Shown here in pieces: positions 43,563 through 52,859 of a stretch of 64,000 nucleotides of DNA. The DNA lies in NCBI GenBank assembly GCA_965229345.1, contig OZ245872.1, forward strand, positions 2,604,001 through 2,668,000, in the 5' to 3' direction. Both the position numbers and the translations under genes were made by a program. The DNA comes from PBB1 sp965229345. Its GTDB lineage: Bacteria; Pseudomonadota; Gammaproteobacteria; Burkholderiales; Burkholderiaceae_C. The notes below the pieces were generated by a model. It saw only the letters and a list, made by a program, of their open reading frames with translations. It was not told where the DNA came from and did not search any database. Numbering within the stretch: the stretch's first letter is position 1; each line of letters opens with the position of its first letter.

Positions 43563-43591
43563 AGTATATCTCGCCTGGGCGCTGGCGCCTA
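43563..43591 (-). promoter_or_regulatory. Promoter of the rpsF operon
   Basis: On the minus strand TATACT (43568-43563, five of six consensus bases) forms the -10. A weak -35 TAGGCG lies 17 bases upstream, overlapping the end of the symporter gene. Transcription would start near 43556, about 66 bases before the rpsF ATG. Confidence 0.55.
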
Positions 43592-45694
43592 CTGCGGACC
43601 GGGCATATCCGCTGAATCACGGCGCGGAACCCGCAATTCGCGCGTGAAACGCTCCGAAGCAGCGTCTGGCGCGGCCGTCAACAGACTGACGATCACGATC
43701 ACGGCCGTGCCCACCGCCATCCCGAAGACGCCGGCAGCGATCGGCGAAATGCCGAACCACAGCACGGGCGGGTGCGTCACCCCGAACAGGCTGCGCAACC
43801 AGGGTTCGTTCTGTACCAGGTAGTACAGCGTGACGACCAGTCCCGAGACCATGCCGGCCACGACGCCCGGCCGGTTCGCCCGCGCCCAGAACACCCCGGC
43901 GACCAGCGCCGGGAAAAATGACGCGGCGGCCAGCGAGAAGGCCGCCGAGACCAGGAAGACGATGTCGGTCGGGCGCTGCGCCGCCACCGCCGCCGCGCCC
44001 AACGCCACAGCGAGCAGCGTCACCTTCGACAGCGCCACCCGGCGTGCGGCCGAGGCCTGCGGATTGATCATCTTGAAATAGCTGTCGTGCGACAACGCAT
44101 TGGCAATGGTCAGCAGCAACCCGTCGGCGGTGGACAGCGCCGCGGCCAGCCCACCCGCGGCCACCATCCCGGACACCACATACGGCAAGCCGGCGATTTC
44201 CGGCGTTGCCAGCACCACGATGTCGCCGCCGATGCGCATCTCGCCGAGCTGCAGGATGCCGTCCTTGTTGATGTCGACCACCGACAACAGCGAAGAGTCG
44301 ACCTTCGACCAGGTCGAAATCCACGCCGGCAATTGATCGAAACGGGTGCCGACCAGCACGTTGAACACTTCGTACTTGACCATGACCGCCAGCGCCGGCG
44401 CGGTCATGTACAGCAGAAAGATGAAGAACAAGGCCCAGGTGACCGAGCGACGCGCCTCGTTCACCGACGGGGTCGTGTAGCAGCGCACCAGGATGTGCGG
44501 CAAGCCGGCGGTACCGACCATCAGGCACAGCACCAGCGCCAGAAAATTCAGCCTGGACAGGTTGAACCGCTCACGTTCCTCGGCACTGCCCTGCGGATCG
44601 CCCGCGAATTGCTGCGCGTGCGGCGGCATGCCAGCCAGCGGGCGCGCACGGGCCTCGTTGCTGGCCACTTCACGCGTCCAGGCTTCGCGGGCAGCTGCCT
44701 CGTTCTTGGGGATGCGCAGCAGCGCCTTTTCAGCGGCCTGGATCTCGGCCAACGGTGCGTTCTCGGCCTTCAGAGCCTCCAGGGTGCGGCGACCCGCCTG
44801 GCGCTCGCTGGCCAGTGAGGCCTTCACATCGACCAGGCGCGCTGCGTACTCCTGCGCACGCGCCTTGAACGCCGCGATCACCTCCTGCTCCTTCGGGTCG
44901 TTGAGCAGCTGTCGCTCACGTTCGGTCACCTTGGCAAGCTGCGCGCCGTACACCAGCTGCGGGATCGGCACGCCCGTCTGCTTGATGGACAGCCACATCA
45001 CCGGCACCAGGAAGGCGCAGATCAGGATGATGTATTGCGCCACCTGGGTCCACGTCACCGCCCGCATGCCACCCAGGAACGAGCACACCAGAACGCCGCC
45101 CAGGCCGAGAAAGATGCCGATGACGAAATCGACCCCCGTCAGCCGGGCGGTGATCAGTCCGACACCATAGATCTGCGCGACCAGGTAGACGAACGAACAC
45201 AGCACCGCCGCGAGGACGCCCATCGCCCGCGGCAGTTGCCCTCCGTAGCGCTCACCGAGAAAGTCGGGGATCGTGAACTGCCCGAACTTGCGCAAATAGG
45301 GGGCCAGCAGCAGGGCCACGAGACAGTAACCGCCGGTCCAGCCCAGCACGAAAGCCAACCCGCCGTAACCCTGCAGGTACAGCGTGCCGGCCAGGCCGAT
45401 GAACGATGCCGCCGACATCCAGTCGGCGGCCGTCGCCATGCCGTTGTAGAACGCCGGCACACGGCGGCCGGCCACGTAGTACTCGGTGGGATCGGTGGTG
45501 CGGCTGAGGATGCCGATGCCGGCGTACAGCAACACCGTCGACAGCAGAAAGATGACCCCGATCCAGTGCTTGGGCAGACCCATCTGCTCCAGCGCGGCCA
45601 GCCCGAGCACGAACCCGATGAAGCCCACGGTGTAGGCCAGGTAGATGCGATCGAGTCGACGCCTGAACTGCGCGCGGGCGGACGACGGCTCCAC
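43589..45694 (-). CDS. Sodium:solute symporter (ActP-like) with charged insert and EF-hand-like loop
   Basis: A 701-residue member of the SSS family (TC 2.A.21), with about 13 predicted transmembrane helices. Family blocks are NGMATAADWMSAASFIGLAG, GGYCLVALLLAPYLRKFGQFTIPDF, GLITARLTGVDF and ALSTADGLLLTIANALSHD, which hold the usual sodium-site Ser/Thr. A charged, helical insert of about 120 residues (after VTERERQLL) separates two helices. A later loop carries DINKDGILQLGE at 474-485, a full EF-hand consensus. It resembles the large carboxylate symporters related to acetate permease. The GTG start lies 7 bases after rnhA; no DUF4212 small subunit is nearby. Confidence 0.83.
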   Translation of the reverse strand: MEPSSARAQFRRRLDRIYLAYTVGFIGFVLGLAALEQMGLPKHWIGVIFLLSTVLLYAGIGILSRTTDPTEYYVAGRRVPAFYNGMATAADWMSAASFIGLAGTLYLQGYGGLAFVLGWTGGYCLVALLLAPYLRKFGQFTIPDFLGERYGGQLPRAMGVLAAVLCSFVYLVAQIYGVGLITARLTGVDFVIGIFLGLGGVLVCSFLGGMRAVTWTQVAQYIILICAFLVPVMWLSIKQTGVPIPQLVYGAQLAKVTERERQLLNDPKEQEVIAAFKARAQEYAARLVDVKASLASERQAGRRTLEALKAENAPLAEIQAAEKALLRIPKNEAAAREAWTREVASNEARARPLAGMPPHAQQFAGDPQGSAEERERFNLSRLNFLALVLCLMVGTAGLPHILVRCYTTPSVNEARRSVTWALFFIFLLYMTAPALAVMVKYEVFNVLVGTRFDQLPAWISTWSKVDSSLLSVVDINKDGILQLGEMRIGGDIVVLATPEIAGLPYVVSGMVAAGGLAAALSTADGLLLTIANALSHDSYFKMINPQASAARRVALSKVTLLAVALGAAAVAAQRPTDIVFLVSAAFSLAAASFFPALVAGVFWARANRPGVVAGMVSGLVVTLYYLVQNEPWLRSLFGVTHPPVLWFGISPIAAGVFGMAVGTAVIVIVSLLTAAPDAASERFTRELRVPRRDSADMPGPQ

Positions 45695-45701
45695 GCTGAG
45701 G

Positions 45702-46160
45702 TCAGACCGCCGCAGCGGCCCCGCGGTTGGCCAGTGCGTCGGCACGCTCGTTGCCCGGATCGCCCGAATGGCCCTTGACCCACCGCCAGCTGACATCGTG
45801 CAGCGCGCACAGGGCGTCCAGCCGCTGCCACAGTTCGGCGTTCTTCACCGGCTTGCGCTCGGCTGTTTTCCAGCCGCGCTGTTTCCAGCCGTGGATCCAC
45901 TCGGTGATGCCCTTGCGCACGTATTCGCTGTCGGTGTAGATCACCACCGTGCAGGTGCGCTTGAGCGAGGCCAGTGACTCGATCACCGCGGTCAGCTCCA
46001 TGCGGTTGTTGGTGGTCAGCAGCTCGCCACCGAACAGCTCTTTCTCGTGGCCCTCGGTGCTCAGCCACGCACCCCAGCCTCCGCGCCCCGGATTGCCCTT
46101 GCAGGCACCATCGGTGTAGATCGTCACCCGCGGGCGCTGTATCGACAAAGTGTCAGTCAT
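45702..46160 (-). CDS. rnhA: Ribonuclease HI
   Basis: A 152-residue enzyme that cuts RNA in RNA-DNA hybrids. The four acidic residues are in YTDGACKGNPG, RMELTAV, YTDSEYV and NERADALA, all present. WVKGHSGDPGNERAD is the classic C-terminal signature. It lies between the methyltransferase and symporter genes; the gloB/methyltransferase/rnhA order is the one found in E. coli (gloB-yafS-rnhA). Confidence 0.97.
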   Translation of the reverse strand: MTDTLSIQRPRVTIYTDGACKGNPGRGGWGAWLSTEGHEKELFGGELLTTNNRMELTAVIESLASLKRTCTVVIYTDSEYVRKGITEWIHGWKQRGWKTAERKPVKNAELWQRLDALCALHDVSWRWVKGHSGDPGNERADALANRGAAAAV

Positions 46161-46181
46161 GGGGTCTCGTTCGGATTCATG

Positions 46182-47039
46182 TCACTCGTGCTCGGCCAGT
46201 TCAGGCATCAGTCGCGCGGATTCGCGATGGCAGACCTGCTGCGACACCACCGCCGGCGATGCACTCACCTGACGGCGCTGATCGCGCACCAGGCCGACCA
46301 GCCGCATGCCCCGCACCCGCTTCACGGCAGTCAGCGCATAGACCGCACCGAGCACGGGCCACCAACGCTCGCCGGCACCCTCCATCCAGCCGAACCGGGC
46401 CAGCCATGGCTCGGAATGCAGCGGGGGTCGATAGCAGCCAAAGCGCCCGGTCTCGACCTCGAAGCTGAGCAACCGCAACCAGTCGCGCAGACGCCGGTAG
46501 GCGATGAAGTCGCCCTCGCGCGGCAGATAGAGCGAGGTGCCGGCGCCCAGCCCGAGGCGACGGCGCGCTCGACCCGTCTGCTGGCGCATGCTCCACAGGC
46601 TGGTCGGGTTGAAACCGATGATGACCACACGCCCTTCGGGCATCAGCACCCGCTCGACCTCGCGCAGGGTCTGGTGCGGGTCGCGCGCAAGCTCCAGGGC
46701 ATGCGGCAAGACCACGAGATCGAGGCTCTGGCTGTCGAACGGCAGCGCATCGAAATCGCAGTTCAATGCCACGGCGCGGTCGCCTGCGACCAGGCTGGGC
46801 GCGCTGCCACCCAGCCGGTGCGCGACATCGACAGCCAGCCAGCGATGCGGCATGCGGTTGTTGCGCAGGGCATCGAGGGCCGGCAGGCCGAGCTGGAGGG
46901 CATGAAAGCCGAACACATCGGCCACCGCCGCATCGAGGTGCTGCTGTTCCCACGCCAGCAAATAGGCCCCAGGGGGCGTCGCCAGCCACGCCCCCAAACC
47001 TATACTCGGCACCGATTCACTTGTCGCGGTTTCCGTCAT
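46182..47039 (-). CDS. SAM-dependent methyltransferase (YafS-like)
   Basis: A 285-residue class I methyltransferase. Motif I is poorly conserved; the acidic DFDALPFDSQSLDLVVLPHALEL block and VLMPEGRVVIIGFNPTSLW are the recognisable motifs. The substrate is unknown. With ATG 47039 its start codon overlaps the gloB start codon on the opposite strand by 2 bases. A GTG at 47012 (MPSIGLGAWL) is a reasonable later start that would leave room for a gloB leader. Confidence 0.82.
   Translation of the reverse strand: MTETATSESVPSIGLGAWLATPPGAYLLAWEQQHLDAAVADVFGFHALQLGLPALDALRNNRMPHRWLAVDVAHRLGGSAPSLVAGDRAVALNCDFDALPFDSQSLDLVVLPHALELARDPHQTLREVERVLMPEGRVVIIGFNPTSLWSMRQQTGRARRRLGLGAGTSLYLPREGDFIAYRRLRDWLRLLSFEVETGRFGCYRPPLHSEPWLARFGWMEGAGERWWPVLGAVYALTAVKRVRGMRLVGLVRDQRRQVSASPAVVSQQVCHRESARLMPELAEHE
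47001..47006 (+). promoter_or_regulatory. Probable -10 element for gloB
   Basis: TATACT (five of six consensus bases) lies 31 bases before the gloB ATG, inside the 5' end of the divergent methyltransferase gene. No clear -35 box was seen. Confidence 0.4.
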
Positions 47040-47832
47040 GAATTTAATCGCACTGCCCGCGTTCACCGACAACTACATCTGGATGCTGCACAACGGCGTC
47101 GATGCCGTCGTGATCGATCCGGGAGACAGCGCGCCGGTGCTGGCCGCACTCGATCGCCTGCAACTCAAGCTTGCGGCGATTCTATTGACGCACCACCACG
47201 ACGATCACATCGGCGGGGTGCCGGCCTTGCTGGCACGCCTGCAGGTCCCGGTCTACGGGCCGGCCATGGAGGTCATTCCCGATCCTTGCACTCGCGTGCG
47301 GGGCGGCGAATCGGTGCAGGCGCTGGGTTTGGAATTCAGGGTCATCGACGTGCCCGGCCACACCTCGGGTCACATTGCCTACTTCCACGCGCCGAAGCCC
47401 GGCGCTGCGGCCGGGGCCGACACCGACGCGCCGCTGCTGTTCTGCGGTGACACGCTTTTTGTCGGCGGTTGCGGCCGCCTGTTCGAAGGCACACCGGTGC
47501 AGATGCACCATTCGTTGCAGGCACTGGCAGCGCTGCCGGGCGACACGCTCGTGTGCTGCGCCCACGAGTACACGTTGTCCAACCTGAAGTTCGCCCGTGC
47601 CGTCGAACCTGACAATGCAGCGCTGGCCCGCCACACCCTGCGTTGCGAGCAACAGCGAGCCGCTGGCGAGCCCACGGTGCCCGGCCTCCTCTCGAGCGAG
47701 CTGGCCACCAACCCATTTCTGCGATGCAGCGCTCCGGCGGTCATCGCAGCCGCCCGCCAACACGGCGCCCGGAGTGAGCAGCCCGTTGAGGTGTTCACAG
47801 CGCTCCGTTCATGGAAGAACGATTTCCGATGA
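47038..47832 (+). CDS. gloB: Hydroxyacylglutathione hydrolase (glyoxalase II)
   Basis: A 264-residue metallo-beta-lactamase-fold enzyme that hydrolyses S-lactoylglutathione, completing methylglyoxal detoxification. The metal motif is THHHDDHIGG, followed by VPGHTSGHIAYF, LFCGDTLFVGGCGRLFEG and the C-terminal HEYTLSNLKFA and glutathione-binding region, all typical. The stop overlaps the mltD start (ATGA). Confidence 0.95.
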   Translation: MNLIALPAFTDNYIWMLHNGVDAVVIDPGDSAPVLAALDRLQLKLAAILLTHHHDDHIGGVPALLARLQVPVYGPAMEVIPDPCTRVRGGESVQALGLEFRVIDVPGHTSGHIAYFHAPKPGAAAGADTDAPLLFCGDTLFVGGCGRLFEGTPVQMHHSLQALAALPGDTLVCCAHEYTLSNLKFARAVEPDNAALARHTLRCEQQRAAGEPTVPGLLSSELATNPFLRCSAPAVIAAARQHGARSEQPVEVFTALRSWKNDFR

Positions 47833-49457
47833 CCGATCGATCGACACACCCGTTGCGCAGGGCGGCCCTGATCGCCCTGCTGGTATCAGCCACCGGGTGG
47901 GTCGGCAGCGGCTGCGCCACCCGCGCAGACATCGCCGCCTCGGGCTCTGGCAGTACGACGCCACTGGCTGCCACGACCGATTCGAGCCGGGCCGATGGAC
48001 TGGGCGGACGCAGCGCCAATGCCTCCAACCTACCGCCTGCGGCGGCGGCACCCGTCGATCCGGTGCGCCCCGGCGTGAGCGTGAACCTCGACGACGCCAC
48101 GGCACAGGCTGATTTGTGGGCCCGCGTGCGCCGAGGCTTCAAGATGCCGGATCTCGACACCGAGCTGGTCCGCGAGCGCGAGCGCTGGTACGCCAGCCGC
48201 CCGGATTACGTCGAACGCATGACGACGCGTGGCAGCCGGTACCTGTTCCACATCGTCGAGGAACTCGAGGCGCGCGGCATGCCCACCGAGCTGGCCCTGC
48301 TGCCGTTCATCGAAAGCGCGTTCAACCCGCAAGCGATCTCGTCGGCCAAAGCATCGGGCATGTGGCAGTTCATGCCAGCCACCGGGCGCGACTTCGCCCT
48401 GACGCAGAACATCTTCCGTGACGACCGGCGCGATGTGCTGGCATCGACCCGCGCTGCGCTGGATTACCTGCAGCGTCTGTATGCGCAGTTTGGCGACTGG
48501 CACCTCGCACTGGCCGCCTACAACTGGGGTGAAGGCAGTGTGCAGCGTGCCATCTCGCGCAACCTGAAAGCCGGGCTGCCCACCGACTACCTCAGTCTGC
48601 GGATGCCCGATGAGACCCGCAACTACGTACCCAAGCTGCAGGCGGTCAAGAACATCGTCAGCGCACCGGAGGCGTTTTCGCTCAGCCTGCCGGCGGTTGC
48701 CAACCACCCGTACTTCCTCGGCGTTCCGATCCAGCGTGACATCGACGTGGACCTGGCGGCGCGGCTGGCCGGCGTGTCACTGGACGAATTCAAAACGCTG
48801 AACCCGCAGATGAACAAGCCGGTGATCCTGGCCGCCGGTACGCCGCAGGTGCTGCTGCCCTACGACAACGCCAGTGCCTTCATCCGCAGGCTGTCGGAGC
48901 ATCGCGCACCGCTGGCCAGCTGGACGGCCTGGGTTGCGCCCAAGACCATGCGCCCTGGCGACGCCGCTCGGCAGGTCGGGATGACCGAAGCCGCACTGTG
49001 CAGCGTCAATCGCATTCCGCCACGCATGCTGGTCAAGGCCGGCTCGACGCTGCTGGTGCCACGCAGCGAACAACGCAGCACCGATGTGGCCGAGCATGTG
49101 GCCGAGAACGCGGTGATGCAACTGACCCCCGATGTGCCCGCTCGGCGTCGGGTGGTGCTCAAGGCAGGCAAGGCCGACACGGTAGCCAGCATCGCGCGTC
49201 GCTATCAGGTGGGTGCAGCCCAGGTGGCCGAATGGAACTCGGTCACATCCAACACCCGCTTCAAGCCCGGGGCAGCCATCGTGGTGTACCAACCTGCGCG
49301 TCGCGCGACCACGACCCGCGTCGCAGCGACACGCGCGGCGAAGCCGGTGCGTGTCGCCTCGCAAGGCTCGGCGCCAGCCCAGAGCGCCACACCGAAGCGC
49401 GTCTCGAAGACGCTGGTGGCCGGGACGCGCAAACCGCTCCAACTCGCCGCCAAGTAA
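47829..49457 (+). CDS. mltD: Membrane-bound lytic murein transglycosylase D with LysM domain
   Basis: A 542-residue peptidoglycan-cleaving enzyme. A signal segment ends in GSGC (Cys29); the lipobox is imperfect, so lipoprotein status is likely but not certain. The SLT domain (about 100-240) has catalytic Glu in FIESAFNPQAIS, then GMWQFMPATGRDF and AYNWGEGSVQRAI. One clear LysM-like repeat lies near the C terminus (VLKAGKADTVASIARRYQV...AEWN) and a weaker one before it. The tail is basic (Lys/Arg/Ala). ATG 47829 overlaps the gloB stop. Confidence 0.9.
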   Translation: MTDRSTHPLRRAALIALLVSATGWVGSGCATRADIAASGSGSTTPLAATTDSSRADGLGGRSANASNLPPAAAAPVDPVRPGVSVNLDDATAQADLWARVRRGFKMPDLDTELVRERERWYASRPDYVERMTTRGSRYLFHIVEELEARGMPTELALLPFIESAFNPQAISSAKASGMWQFMPATGRDFALTQNIFRDDRRDVLASTRAALDYLQRLYAQFGDWHLALAAYNWGEGSVQRAISRNLKAGLPTDYLSLRMPDETRNYVPKLQAVKNIVSAPEAFSLSLPAVANHPYFLGVPIQRDIDVDLAARLAGVSLDEFKTLNPQMNKPVILAAGTPQVLLPYDNASAFIRRLSEHRAPLASWTAWVAPKTMRPGDAARQVGMTEAALCSVNRIPPRMLVKAGSTLLVPRSEQRSTDVAEHVAENAVMQLTPDVPARRRVVLKAGKADTVASIARRYQVGAAQVAEWNSVTSNTRFKPGAAIVVYQPARRATTTRVAATRAAKPVRVASQGSAPAQSATPKRVSKTLVAGTRKPLQLAAK

Positions 49458-49495
49458 GCCGCATCGGCAGCCCGCACGGGGCGGACGCGGCGCCC

Positions 49496-49894
49496 TCAAC
49501 CGGCGGCGAACAGCAGCGCGATGTTGACGGCCAGCGCGCTGATCCACACGATGCTGCGAGCGGTGGCACGGTCCAGCACATACAGCGCGACGTAGACGCA
49601 TCGCAACAGCACGAAACCCGCTGCGAGCAACTCCACGCGTTGCTGGGGTGCCCCGGCATGCTGGGCCCACAGCAGCGCGCCGATGAAGAACGGCAGCGCC
49701 TCGAAGCAATTGGCCTGCGCCGCATTGGCGCGCAGGCGCCAGCCCTGCTGGCGTGCCAGCCACTCGCGCGGCTGGTTGTTGTCGAAACCGCCCTTGGAGG
49801 CAGACACCGACAGCGCGCCCCACTTGGCGATACCGGCACAGACGATGGGCATCAACGCTGCGATCAGGATGCACCAGGTGGTGATGTTCGTCAT
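49496..49894 (-). CDS. MAPEG-family membrane protein
   Basis: A 132-residue protein with four hydrophobic segments. The MAPEG pattern is clear: KGGFDNNQPREW followed by RANAAQANCFEALPFF, the conserved Asn-Glu helix of the family. Eukaryotic relatives are glutathione-dependent; bacterial roles are mostly unknown. ATG 49894 was chosen because the upstream in-frame reading is antisense to recR. It is the last gene of a dnaX-ybaB-recR-MAPEG unit. Confidence 0.88.
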   Translation of the reverse strand: MTNITTWCILIAALMPIVCAGIAKWGALSVSASKGGFDNNQPREWLARQQGWRLRANAAQANCFEALPFFIGALLWAQHAGAPQQRVELLAAGFVLLRCVYVALYVLDRATARSIVWISALAVNIALLFAAG

Positions 49895-49920
49895 GAGGCC
49901 CCCCGGCTCGGTAAGGTGGT

Positions 49921-50514
49921 TCAGCGGCGATCGATCAGCGCATGTGCGATCGTGCCCAGATCGACGTATTCCAGTTCGCTGCCGATGGGCACCCCGCGCG
50001 ACAGCCGCGTCACCTTCAGTCCGCGCGCCTTCAACGCCTCGCCGGCCGCGTGCGCGGTCGCTTCGCCCTCGGCGGTGAAATTGGTGGCCACGATCACCTC
50101 CTCGACCCCGCTCTCGCCAGCACGGCTGAGCAGCGCCTGCAAACCGATGTCGTGCACACCGATGCCGTCGAGCGGGCTCAGCCGACCCATCAGCACGAAG
50201 TAGTAGCCCGGGTAGCTGCCGGTGCGCTCCATCGCGGCCTGATCGGCCGGCGTCTCGACCACACACAACAGCCGCGCATCGCGCTGGCCGTCGGCGCAGA
50301 TGCCGCAGAGCTCGCTTTCGGTGAAGGTGTGGCAGCGCGCGCAGTGGCGCACCTGGGCCACCGCGGCCTGCAGCGACAGCGCCAGCTGCTGCGCGCCAGA
50401 GCGGTCGTGCTGCAGCAGGTGCAAGGCCATCCGCCGCGCCGACTTCTCGCCGACGCCGGGCAATCGGCGCAGCGCACCGACCAGCGCGTCGAGTGCGGGT
50501 TCAGCCACGCGCAC
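49921..50514 (-). CDS. recR: Recombination mediator RecR
   Basis: A 197-residue DNA-repair protein. It has a helix-hairpin-helix (RRLPGVGEKSARRMALHLL), a C4 zinc finger (CARCHTFTESELCGIC), a Toprim domain (LLCVVETPADQAAMERTG) and the Walker-like C terminus SRGVPIGSELEYVDLGTI. It has a GTG start and follows ybaB, the conserved dnaX-ybaB-recR order. Confidence 0.96.
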   Translation of the reverse strand: MRVAEPALDALVGALRRLPGVGEKSARRMALHLLQHDRSGAQQLALSLQAAVAQVRHCARCHTFTESELCGICADGQRDARLLCVVETPADQAAMERTGSYPGYYFVLMGRLSPLDGIGVHDIGLQALLSRAGESGVEEVIVATNFTAEGEATAHAAGEALKARGLKVTRLSRGVPIGSELEYVDLGTIAHALIDRR

Positions 50515-50535
50515 GCAACCTCATGGCCACAGCGC

Positions 50536-50862
50536 TCAGAAGGGGAACTTCATGCCGGGCGGCAATGGCAGCCCGGCCGTCAGCTTGCCCATCTTTTCCT
50601 GCGACACCTCTTCGGCGCGGCGCAAGCCGTCATTGAAGGCGGCGGCGACCAGATCCTCGAGCATGTCCTTGTCATCGGCGAGCAGACTGGGGTCGATGGT
50701 CACGCGCTTGACGTCGTGCTTGCAGGTCATCGTGACCTTCACCAGCCCGGCGCCGGACTGGCCCTCGACCTCGATCGAGCCCAACTCGTCCTGTGCCTTC
50801 TTCAGGTTGTCCTGCATCGCCTGGGCCTGCTTCATCAAGCCGGCCAGCTGGTTCTTCATCAT
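50536..50862 (-). CDS. YbaB/EbfC nucleoid-associated protein
   Basis: A 108-residue DNA-binding protein that starts MMKNQLAGLMKQAQAMQDNLKKAQDEL and contains VEGQSGAGLVKVTMTCKHDVKRVTIDP and the C-terminal PGMKFPF, all typical. It lies between dnaX and recR. The second Met is an equally good start. Confidence 0.95.
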   Translation of the reverse strand: MMKNQLAGLMKQAQAMQDNLKKAQDELGSIEVEGQSGAGLVKVTMTCKHDVKRVTIDPSLLADDKDMLEDLVAAAFNDGLRRAEEVSQEKMGKLTAGLPLPPGMKFPF

Positions 50863-50917
50863 GGTGTGGTCTCCTTCATGGACATCAAAAGGGTTGGGCT
50901 GTGTTCTGTGCGCCTGC

Positions 50918-52738
50918 TCACTGGTACTTGACCGAGCCCGGCACGATGCGCGCGCCACTGAACTGCGCCATCAACGTGCGCACCACCGGGTCGTCGGCAA
51001 TGATTTGTTCGGCTTCCTGCTGCCGTCGCAAGCGCTCGGCACTGGCGCGCATGGCAGGCGTGTCCTGCACCGGTCCGGCCTGCACCTCGAGTTTCACCGG
51101 CGTGCCCAGGTGCAGCGCCAGTGCCGCTTCCAGCTTGTCGCGGTGCGCTGGCGAGCGCAGCGTCTCGCGCTCGACCTGCAGCACCCACAGCGGTGGCGAG
51201 GCCGCTTCTTCGATGCGCACGCACTGCGACTGGATCGCCAGTTCGCGCACCATCGCTGAAATGCTGCCGGTCTGCATCAACGCCTGAACGATCCCGGTCC
51301 AGCGGTCACCGAGCGGCGTGGCGATCGCTTCGGGCGCCTCGACGGATGAGGGTGCGGGTGCGGTAATCGGTGCGACCTCCGGCGGCGCGGAAGCACGGGT
51401 GTTGCTGGCCACAGGCTCAGGCACCGAGGCAGGCACGGCTGCCTCGAGAGAAGCCACCTCGTCGTCCCACGGCGCATCGACCCACGGGGGCGGTGTCGGT
51501 TCGGACACCTGCGGCGGCGGCATCACCGGCGGCGTCGCTGCACGGGCGGGTGTCGGCGTTCGCGCCAGTGCGGCCGAGACCATGGGCTTCGCGGGTGTGG
51601 CCTCCTTGACGGCCACCGGCTCGACGGTCCGCGCGCCTGGCGGCGGGCCAAATGCCCGCATGCGCAACAGCACCATCACGAGGCCACTGTGCTCGTCGGG
51701 TGCCAGCGCCAGTTCAGCGCGGCCGTGCAGCGCCATGCTGTAGAGCAACTGCGTCTGGTCGGCCGCGATCAGCGAGGCCAGCCGGGCTGCCGCGGCCGAT
51801 TCGGCGTCGCTCGCATCCAGCGCGTCGGGGACGGCCTGCGCCACGGCCATCTGCTGCAGCAGCTCAGCCATCTCCTCCAGCGTGCCGCGCGCCGACAGGC
51901 CGAGCGCCCGCAGTGCATCGGCTTCGGCCAGCAGCGCGGCTCCGTCGCCAGCCGCCAAGGCGTCGATCAGGCGGATGGCATGTCGGCGATCGACCGCTCC
52001 GAGCATGTCGCGCACACCGGCTTCGAGCAAGGCACCGCCGCCGAAGGCCACCGCCTGGTCGGTGATCGACAGCGCATCGCGCATCGACCCGCGCGCCGCC
52101 CGCGCCAGCAGACGCAGGGCCCCCGGTTCGGCGGCGATGCCCTCGTCGGCCAGTACCCGCGCCAGATGCTCCTGCAGGGTGTGCAGCCCCATCGGCCGCA
52201 GGTTGAACTGCAGGCAGCGCGACAGCACCGTGGGCAGCATCTTGTCGGGCTCGGTGGTGGCCAGCACGAACTTCAGGTAATCGGGCGGCTCTTCCAGCGT
52301 TTTCAGCAGCGCGTTGAACGAGTCGCGCGTCAGCTGGTGCGCCTCGTCGATCATGAAGACCTTGTAGCGGCCGACGGTCGGCTTGTAGGCGGCGCGTTCG
52401 ATCAGGTCGCGGATCTCGTCGATACCGCGGTTGCTGGCGGCATCGAGCTCCATGTAGTCGATGAAGCGATCGGCGTCGATGTCGCGGCAGGCATTGCACA
52501 CGCCGCAGGGGTGCGCGGTGACGCCGCCCTGGCCATCGACTCCGGTGCAGTTCAAGGCCTTGGCCAGGATGCGCGACACCGTCGTCTTGCCGACGCCGCG
52601 CGTGCCGGTGAACAGGTAGGCATGGTGCAAACGCCCCTGCGTCAGCGCGTTCGACAGCGCCTGCACCACGTGTTCCTGCCCGACCAGCGTGTCGAAATTG
52701 CGCGGTCGGTATTTGCGGGCCAGCACCAAGTAACTCAT
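50918..52738 (-). CDS. dnaX: DNA polymerase III subunit gamma/tau
   Basis: A 606-residue clamp-loader subunit. The ATPase domain opens SYLVLARKYRPRNFDTLVGQEHVVQAL; Walker A is GTRGVGKTT (45-53), the zinc module CTGVDG...CGVCNAC, Walker B MIDEAHQL and the SRC arginine-finger motif LSRCLQF. A proline/alanine-rich linker (about 380-480) leads to the tau domain. I saw no obvious slippery heptamer, so a short gamma product is not supported here. Confidence 0.96.
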   Translation of the reverse strand: MSYLVLARKYRPRNFDTLVGQEHVVQALSNALTQGRLHHAYLFTGTRGVGKTTVSRILAKALNCTGVDGQGGVTAHPCGVCNACRDIDADRFIDYMELDAASNRGIDEIRDLIERAAYKPTVGRYKVFMIDEAHQLTRDSFNALLKTLEEPPDYLKFVLATTEPDKMLPTVLSRCLQFNLRPMGLHTLQEHLARVLADEGIAAEPGALRLLARAARGSMRDALSITDQAVAFGGGALLEAGVRDMLGAVDRRHAIRLIDALAAGDGAALLAEADALRALGLSARGTLEEMAELLQQMAVAQAVPDALDASDAESAAAARLASLIAADQTQLLYSMALHGRAELALAPDEHSGLVMVLLRMRAFGPPPGARTVEPVAVKEATPAKPMVSAALARTPTPARAATPPVMPPPQVSEPTPPPWVDAPWDDEVASLEAAVPASVPEPVASNTRASAPPEVAPITAPAPSSVEAPEAIATPLGDRWTGIVQALMQTGSISAMVRELAIQSQCVRIEEAASPPLWVLQVERETLRSPAHRDKLEAALALHLGTPVKLEVQAGPVQDTPAMRASAERLRRQQEAEQIIADDPVVRTLMAQFSGARIVPGSVKYQ

Positions 52739-52859
52739 CGAACGATTCTAGAAGCCCGATCGCCCATGCCATGGCGACGCGCAGGGCTGCCGGATAATCC
52801 GAGGGTCTACACCGCTGCGGCTTCGTGCTGCGACCTCTGCGGCCCACCTGCCTCGCCCC

